NCBI GenBank assembly: GCA_020746875.1
Contig: JAGTJL010000002.1
Coordinates: 682,001 to 746,000 of the forward strand
Length of the DNA stretch: 64,000 nt
Reading direction: 5' to 3'
Origin: Rhexocercosporidium sp. MPI-PUGE-AT-0058
Lineage: Eukaryota > Ascomycota > Leotiomycetes > Helotiales
Positions 57,107 to 64,000 of this stretch are shown here, piece by piece; the first letter of the stretch is position 1, and every line of letters starts with the position of its first letter. The notes under the pieces were generated by a model. The model had not been told where the DNA came from and searched no databases. It was given only the letters and a program-made list of their open reading frames with translations. Position numbers and translations under genes: made by a program.

Positions 57107-58507
57107 TCATAGTTTCGAATCCTTCTTCTGTCTCTCTGCCCAAACAGGTTTAAATACCTCCATTAATGCGCCTTCTTGTATCGGTGTTAACTCAGCATCT
57201 ACTGCGATTCCTTTCCGAGCGCGGTATATTATCTCAAAGTCGTCCAAGGCAGCTTTGAATTTCAATGGATCAAAGGCTTCTTTTTCCTCTTTATTCTTCT
57301 CCTTCTCTTCCTCCTCTTTCTTCTTCTTCTCTTCCTCCTCTTTCTTCTTCTTCTCCTCCTCCTCTTTCTTCTTCTTCTCCTCCTCCTCTTTCTTCTCCTC
57401 TTCCCCTCTCTCTGGTGTTAGAGTGTATTCTCGGTCCGGCGTACTTCCAGCAGATGGGAACGCAAACGGAGATATACTCCGCTCTGAAGAGTTTTTTCCT
57501 CCAGCCTTTCTGTATGCTTGTTCGCGCCTTCTTGCAACGTCCACCAAGAGAATATCAGCAGCGGCATGCCTCTTCCAGAGTGTGCGGCACCCTGACCTGC
57601 TCTCCCAAGACGTGAAACGCATTTTAGTTTCACCTTCCGGAACAATTCCTTCCTTCCATGTGATTAACAACTGCACCTCTGGCTGCATTGGAATACGCTT
57701 TCCAGCCGCCTTTAGCGCATCTCTTTCCGTGCCAGAAATCGGTGGAATTAGCTTGACCAAGTCTTCTGGATTTCCTTCATATCCGGGTGGGACCTGAATT
57801 GCGATTCGAGGTAAGATCTCTACCATATCTTCCACACACCAATTTTTTCCAGTTCTGGGATTTTTCTTTCCCGCTCGCCTCCATTTCATGAGGTCTGCAG
57901 TCCCGGGTTTGGGTTGAATGTCGGTTCTGATCCTATAGATATGACTTTCTGGGAACTCGCGGTCAACAACGATGGATGGCGTCCCAAACGCACCATTTTT
58001 GTAGCAATGCACAACTTGTGTGGCCCTCAATTGGCCCTCTTGGCTTAAGTCGAAGTATTCATCTCTAAGTTGTAGTCCTTCCATGAGTTCTTTTAAATCA
58101 TAAGGTAGTTCGTCGGTTTCGATGGACTTTTTGAGAGGAGGGTCGCCCTCAGGGCCGTCATCAACCTCCATGTCGTCGTATTCGTCCTCCTTTTCGGCCT
58201 CTTCTGCCTCTCTCTCGAACTGTTCCTCTTTCGCTTTTGCGTCTTCTAGCGCACTCTCATCGTCTGCAAGCTCAGTCATGACTGTATCGATCTGCGCTTG
58301 AATTTGCTTTGCTTCTTCTTCTGCTGCATTTTCGAGTTGCTTTTGTAATTTCTCCTTTAAGGCCTTCTTTTGTAAAATCTTGTCTCTTCTTTCTTCTCTG
58401 ATCTTACGCGACTTGGAAATCCCATCATCGGCTTTCTTCTTCTTCTCATCTTTATTGGCTTTCTTGGTTGGGTTCAACCTTTTTATCCTCTTCGTATTCC
58501 CTGCCAT
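57107..58507 (-). CDS. Lys/Glu-rich coiled-coil hypothetical protein
   Basis: Single exon, 466 residues. The N-terminus is a basic coiled coil (KKANKDEKKKKADDG; REERRDKILQKKALKEKLQ) and an acidic stretch (EKEDEYDDMEVDD). A globular centre (LRATQVVHCYKNGAFGTPSI, FTSWESRSGCRTLWKR) has no recognised fold. Near residue 380 a run of EEEEKKKK units precedes a short C-terminal domain. No signal peptide; a nuclear or cytoplasmic location is likely from composition. The family is not recognised. Confidence 0.7.
   Translation of the reverse strand: MAGNTKRIKRLNPTKKANKDEKKKKADDGISKSRKIREERRDKILQKKALKEKLQKQLENAAEEEAKQIQAQIDTVMTELADDESALEDAKAKEEQFEREAEEAEKEDEYDDMEVDDGPEGDPPLKKSIETDELPYDLKELMEGLQLRDEYFDLSQEGQLRATQVVHCYKNGAFGTPSIVVDREFPESHIYRIRTDIQPKPGTADLMKWRRAGKKNPRTGKNWCVEDMVEILPRIAIQVPPGYEGNPEDLVKLIPPISGTERDALKAAGKRIPMQPEVQLLITWKEGIVPEGETKMRFTSWESRSGCRTLWKRHAAADILLVDVARRREQAYRKAGGKNSSERSISPFAFPSAGSTPDREYTLTPERGEEEKKEEEEKKKKEEEEKKKKEEEEKKKKEEEEKEKNKEEKEAFDPLKFKAALDDFEIIYRARKGIAVDAELTPIQEGALMEVFKPVWAERQKKDSKL
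57288..57412. repeat. Coding low-complexity repeat (EEEEKKKK)
   Basis: Units of 21-24 bp (TCTTTCTTCTTCTTCTCCTCC type on the plus strand) repeat about five times in frame inside the Lys/Glu-rich gene. The run is prone to length change. Confidence 0.8.
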
Positions 58508-58748
58508 CTTCTAGGAATGGAGGGTTGTTTCGAAGTGATATGGAATTGAAAGTTCGTTCTAGCGAAGTATCAACTGCCTGGCAAGATAATCTGGAGGCGT
58601 GAGAGACATGTATTATAGGGTTTGTAATAATCCACTTTTGGCTTCTATGATAAGCACTTCTTGGCTCTCTATTGTATGCCAGTTTTGAATTCCTATAAGA
58701 GGAGAGAATGCTCCGCATGGGGTCTATTTCAATACCGCATCATGAAGA

Positions 58749-59282
58749 ATGGCCATAACTCGTGGGTTATTTTTGATGACAATATTTGGTTACGCCTTTG
58801 CTCATACCGAGAAATGTACAGGATTGCAAGCGGAGGTAACCGTAGAAATCCAACACGATGGTCAAGTTGGCTCGGGAATCATGCTGATGACTAGCAACCC
58901 TGCTTCTTGTGCGGACCTTGTTTCCTCAAATTCGATAGGAAATTTTTCAAATTCCATCAATGCGACGCCAACGACAACCACGACGATGTCGAACAAGACC
59001 TCCATAACCTCCAATCTTCCGTTCAATACTCCGCCATCAATTGGGGCTAGTCGAACGCAGATAATCAATGCTACATCTACTGATCAACACTACTTCCAAA
59101 CGACTATAGGGCCTTCCCAAATTATGACTGATACTACAGGGGCTCAAAATCAATCAGGGCACAGTAATTTTACAAAATCTCAAAGCAGTGCTATCGCTGG
59201 GTCGGGTACTTGTCTAGATGTCAAGTGGTCTCACATTGTCTTTGGGGCACTCGCGATAGAGTTGATGACGAGGATCCTTTGA
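58749..59282 (+). CDS. GPI-anchored-type Ser/Thr-rich surface protein
   Basis: Single exon, 177 residues. A signal peptide (MAITRGLFLMTIFGYAFA) is followed by a short segment with three cysteines in all (KCTG, SCADL, GTCLD). The middle is rich in Ser, Thr and Asn with many N-glycosylation sequons (NFSNSINAT). The last 17 residues are hydrophobic after a small-residue site (AIAGSG.. then HIVFGALAIELMTRIL), as in GPI-anchor signals. A wall or membrane surface protein is inferred; no domain is known. Confidence 0.65.
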   Translation: MAITRGLFLMTIFGYAFAHTEKCTGLQAEVTVEIQHDGQVGSGIMLMTSNPASCADLVSSNSIGNFSNSINATPTTTTTMSNKTSITSNLPFNTPPSIGASRTQIINATSTDQHYFQTTIGPSQIMTDTTGAQNQSGHSNFTKSQSSAIAGSGTCLDVKWSHIVFGALAIELMTRIL

Positions 59283-59291
59283 ATTACGTAA

Positions 59292-59555
59292 TTAGATAGT
59301 AGGATTAAATAGAATTATCTGATCGATATTCTGCAATGCGTGTATAGATGAATTGATACCCGGCTCCATTAACACTTCCCTTTCTGGCGCGATCAGTGAC
59401 CCGGAGCCATCTCCGCTAGCATCCAAGGGCTCAGGTGACGGCGCGTCAGACCGATGGAAACTCTGGTTTGAGGAAGACGAGCGTTGCCATGCCGATCGAA
59501 CGTCACCAGATGCGGCTTTCTCCTTTGATTCAAATGTAATGCACCCACAGAGCAT
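59292..59555 (-). CDS. Doubtful small ORF
   Basis: This is 87 codons from the ATG at 59555; the longer frame begins with GTG. It contains a Cys-x-Cys near the start and a Ser/Pro/Asp-rich centre, with no domain. A comparable frame exists opposite, so it may be chance. Confidence 0.25.
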   Translation of the reverse strand: MLCGCITFESKEKAASGDVRSAWQRSSSSNQSFHRSDAPSPEPLDASGDGSGSLIAPEREVLMEPGINSSIHALQNIDQIILFNPTI

Positions 59556-59817
59556 TTTCGCAGACTCCTTGGAGTGAATTATTTCCAAGCTCACAGTTAG
59601 TTATATAGACTTCTGAGATACTGTCAAATCCACAACTGACAGTCTTGTGGGACTCCCAGATTCGAAGCCTGTTACGGCTCAAATCCGAGTTTGAGCTGTG
59701 AGAAGGAAAGAGGGGGATTTGGTAACTTAAGTCAAACAGCTATTGTATTCAATTGGGAAAGCTATTATCAAATAGAGACAAAGGAAATAACACTCAGAAA
59801 CCAATCTTGAACAGAGG

Positions 59818-60825
59818 TCAATTGTCCTCGTCATCCTCCTCATCCAAAAGATTCTTCTTCTCTTGAGTATGCTCAAAACTTTTCCCTCTATATGGCCAGC
59901 GGCTTGCTTCCTCCGTGACGTGAAATCGCTCGAGTTGATGAATCAGTTGATCGGGAAGACTTGTGACATGGAGCTGGTTAATAAGGTCGCTTAACTCCTC
60001 TTCTTCCTTGTCCACCGCCCCCTTTGATTTCCCGTCATTCATTTTAAAGATCAGTTTCTTCCGTGCTTTCTCCTCTTCACTGTTCTCAGAACCCTCTTCT
60101 TGAATCTGCTCAAACTGGCGGCCATTCCTCGCAGCTTTGGTCGATGCTATTTCAAAGGAAGCCCTGCGGCGTATCCATAGCAGGCTGTCAGAAATGAAGT
60201 CGCAACCTTCCCGGTGTTCTTGAAGTGACCCAGAAAGAGAAGAAAACTGAAGAGAGCAAAGATTTGCGATAACAATGGCAGCTTCTTTAAAGCTATCTGC
60301 ATCCTCTAGCAAACGTCCAAGCGGATCTTTTAACAACAGCACATGCGCTATGCCAGACCCTTCGGGCCAAGGCGGCTTGATTCCATCGTCCCCCTCACCG
60401 TCCGCCTCAACTTCAAGCGCCTCAGTAGTCGTGTTTCCTTTCCAGCCGTACCGGAGAGCATAGACATCGAGTTTGCACTTGCCGGCATTGTCTTTGTATT
60501 CTCCATGAACGCGGGAACAAGCCCTTGCAAGATCGTGAAGAGCGAATAGACTCAGAAGTAGTCTGCCTTGGTTTTCCCGAGCTAGAGATTTTTCTTGATG
60601 TATCTGTGCTTTTAGTGACAAAGAAGAATCACGCGGGGTAAAAAGACTACTTTCATATTCGTTTCGTAAGATACGCCAACTCTCAAGGAATAGTTCGGCA
60701 CTTTTTGTTAGTTCTGCTTTGTCGTATGCCGTTGTCGCTTCGTTGAGCTTAGCTTGTGCGCTTGTTTCCACACCAAGATTACTGAACTCTTGCTTGAAAG
60801 CAAGGGACCGTGAGACAAGCGGCAT
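59818..60825 (-). CDS. Hypothetical protein
   Basis: Single exon, 335 residues. Predicted mostly helical, with a tetratricopeptide-like feel in the first 120 residues (AYDKAELTKSAELFLESWRI; LLLSLFALHDLARAC). Acidic disordered stretches follow (EEGSENSEEEKARKK), and the C-terminus is strongly acidic (LLDEEDDEDN). There is no signal or membrane segment. The family is not recognised; the long single frame and biased composition support a real gene. Confidence 0.65.
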   Translation of the reverse strand: MPLVSRSLAFKQEFSNLGVETSAQAKLNEATTAYDKAELTKSAELFLESWRILRNEYESSLFTPRDSSLSLKAQIHQEKSLARENQGRLLLSLFALHDLARACSRVHGEYKDNAGKCKLDVYALRYGWKGNTTTEALEVEADGEGDDGIKPPWPEGSGIAHVLLLKDPLGRLLEDADSFKEAAIVIANLCSLQFSSLSGSLQEHREGCDFISDSLLWIRRRASFEIASTKAARNGRQFEQIQEEGSENSEEEKARKKLIFKMNDGKSKGAVDKEEEELSDLINQLHVTSLPDQLIHQLERFHVTEEASRWPYRGKSFEHTQEKKNLLDEEDDEDN

Positions 60826-61113
60826 TATTCCGGTTAGAGATGAACGAGTGACTAGGAAAAGTCAGTTAAAAGACGAACATTTAGTGTATAATATAATTCA
60901 GGACCTAGGCTCCATATCTGATTCAAGAGATTCAAAAATGGAGGCTAATTTACGTGGAGAAAGCTCGAAATTGATCATAGTTCTGAAACTGCTCCTATAG
61001 ACCCTGCCACTTCCGGTTTGGCGTCTCAAAGACCTCCTAAAACCCTCTCTCATAAGTAAACTCTGGCTGATCATTTTTTTCTTTTGCTATTGCGTAGTAA
61101 TTTCTACGCTGAC

Positions 61114-62507
<1,394 letters not shown>

Positions 62508-62979
62508 AATGAGGGGAACGCCTGTTATACCAACTCCGACGGAAAATAATAGAATACTTGATTGCAACTACGAACTCAGTACATCCAAGAGGCAATCTTT
62601 TATTACAGCCTCATTCTCCCAACCTTTCGCGATCAAATCCACTAAACTACAATCCCAACTCCGTTTGAATATGTGAAAACAGGTTACTATAAGTTTTATC
62701 TGCAGAATATATACTTACAAGTCAATAGCCTAATTTCCTTTCTTTTCTGTAAGTGGTATTCTCATGTCCATCAAATACAGTTGGGGAGAAGGCAATGCGT
62801 GGCGCTTCAACGCCATTCATAGAACGTTTTAAACAGCGAAGGCGGCCCAGTCGAAAACTTAGGTGTAGGACACAGACGCGTGGTACCACTACTTCGGGAA
62901 CTTTAACACTCGAGGCTGATGAGCTCCTTTTTACGCCAACCACCAATGCTTATAACTGGGCTTCCAGTGAGATTAAGAC
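62508..62979. other. Intergenic between convergent genes
   Basis: This holds the 3' regions of the chitinase and the CXC-type gene. A 74-codon minus frame and a 101-codon plus frame overlap each other and have no domain. Confidence 0.45.
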
Positions 62980-63255
62980 TCAGGATAAGTTATCATACGA
63001 GTGCCATCCGCACGGATTAGAGCAGGGTTTACCTTTGTTTGATCCCTTGTGGCAGTAAGACCCGCACCGCTGCCCATTCCTGTGACATGTGCAACCCTCC
63101 GCAGTGCATCCCGTTTCACAGGTACATTTGACAGCTCCGCGACCGCCTCCGGCAATCCATTTACATTTTCTCTTGAATTCCTCAGCGCTAAAGTTCGAGG
63201 GATCATAGCCACAGGCTCCTGGGGATTGGAGGACAGTAGTCTCGAGGTAGTCCAT
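62980..63255 (-). CDS. Small CXC-type cysteine-rich protein
   Basis: The frame opens upstream with TTG; the ATG at 63255 gives 91 residues. After a short acidic N-terminus comes a cluster of ten cysteines in about 45 residues: KCKW, then KCTCETGCTAEGCTCHRNG, CGSYC and PCSNPCG. The spacing resembles one CXC/tesmin-type or metallothionein-like zinc cluster. There is no signal peptide. A GT donor just before the end (at about 62990) leaves room for another C-terminal exon. Metal or DNA binding is inferred from the cysteines only. Confidence 0.55.
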   Translation of the reverse strand: MDYLETTVLQSPGACGYDPSNFSAEEFKRKCKWIAGGGRGAVKCTCETGCTAEGCTCHRNGQRCGSYCHKGSNKGKPCSNPCGWHSYDNLS

Positions 63256-64000
63256 GATTGCGGGTGCAGCGCGTTTCGCGGGGCTCGCCAATTACCGTGG
63301 CATGTTTTGCGGGGCTCACGGGCTAAGTCTTTATGGTAGCGCTATCGCACAAGTTTGCCTACTTATTTTGTTAATTTCCCTTTAATAACAATCACACCCC
63401 TTGTTATATTTTTTTTTCAAAGCGTGCCGTCAGATGTAAGAACAGCGGGAGCATATGCCTCGGTATCAAAATTTTCTCAGGAGAACACCTGGCGAGACTG
63501 GGCGTTGTGTCAGATCGTGGCAGATCTCACCAAATCTCACCAAATCTCACCAAATCTCACCAAATCTCAACCTGATGCCAGTAGATAATCGGTCAAGCGA
63601 GAAGGTTTGTCAAGCTGCTTGTACTTGACTACTCAACACTCCATTCCCACCATTCTGGGCAATCAGAGGACGTCTTAATGGAATCGCCGCTGCACCTATA
63701 GCAGGGAGAGGCGTACCAAAGTACTCGGTGGCGTTCAGCTGACCATCGACTTCCCTGTCCACCAACCCCTTTATTCTGCATGCCCAAGATGGCGCAGCAG
63801 TGGGATCTATGAGATCCTGTATCTCTCCCTCTCACTATTCATCCACACTCACTCTTAGTCTACTCAAGACTCTGTCTAAAACAGGATGTCGAACCAGCCT
63901 TTTCGTGTTCAAAAACGTGCTCTAAAACAAGTAAAGCAGAAGTCACCTGCCCTCAACGGTAGCAACTCCTAATGACAAAGGCATTATTTGTTACTAAAAA
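63256..64000. other. Gene-free end of window
   Basis: It contains the 10-bp tandem repeat and short frames without domains (for example 63629-63835 minus). I see no supported gene. Confidence 0.45.
63521..63570. repeat. Five tandem copies of CAAATCTCAC
   Basis: There are five consecutive 10-bp units; the first and last differ by one base each. Confidence 0.9.

Noticed and set aside
57255..57797. 180-codon Ser/Phe-rich plus frame
   Set aside because: Antisense of the EEEEKKKK repeat; poly-Ser/Phe is the mirror of Glu/Lys codons.

Overview
The window is nuclear DNA of a filamentous ascomycete (Pezizomycotina). The genes carry short 43-190 bp introns with GT..CTAAC/CTGAC..AG signals, and the families are fungus-specific: FunK1 kinase, 2EXR, WSC and LysM domains, GH55 and GH18 enzymes, and a ferric reductase. 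The first 5.5 kb is RIP-like AT-rich repeat wreckage. A leotiomycete-like genome is a guess only. I saw no rRNA, tRNA or CRISPR.

Layout. 1-5470 is gene-free AT-rich sequence with almost no CA/TG dinucleotides. 6140-8856 holds a Myb/SANT-like gene whose promoter and 5' end reappear inverted and degraded at 22690-23620, beside a truncated kinase. 10099-18701 is a cell-wall block on the minus strand: a LysM-WSC-six-hevein secreted protein, then an 18-exon GH55 exo-beta-1,3-glucanase fused to the tail normally found on killer-toxin-like class V chitinases. 19.6-33.9 kb holds a 2EXR protein, a secreted protein, a FunK1 kinase, two conserved hypotheticals, an APH-like kinase, a decayed gene and a C2H2 zinc-finger protein. 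34-47.5 kb holds a 31-residue zinc-ribbon microprotein, a membrane protein, a 753-bp TIR element, a tandem duplication, a broken BCS1-like AAA ATPase, an F-box-like gene and several hypotheticals. 48-51.8 kb is a nest of about 250-bp TA-flanked MITEs. One of them supplies the stop codon of a two-exon small secreted protein with no long ATG-initiated reading frame. 51.9-63.3 kb holds a sirtuin-Ulp1 fusion, a ferric reductase-like oxidoreductase, a Lys/Glu-rich protein, a GPI-anchored-type protein, a GH18 chitinase and a CXC-type cysteine-rich protein.

How it fits together. Enzymes and lectins acting on beta-glucan and chitin (10-18.7 kb and 61-62.5 kb) suggest mycoparasitism, wall remodelling or self/non-self wall attack. 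The rest is typical accessory-compartment content: expanded kinase-like families, pseudogenes, duplications and MITEs. Exon models were built by hand, requiring consistent phase across every junction and agreement with family motifs. Four GC-AG introns emerged from this.
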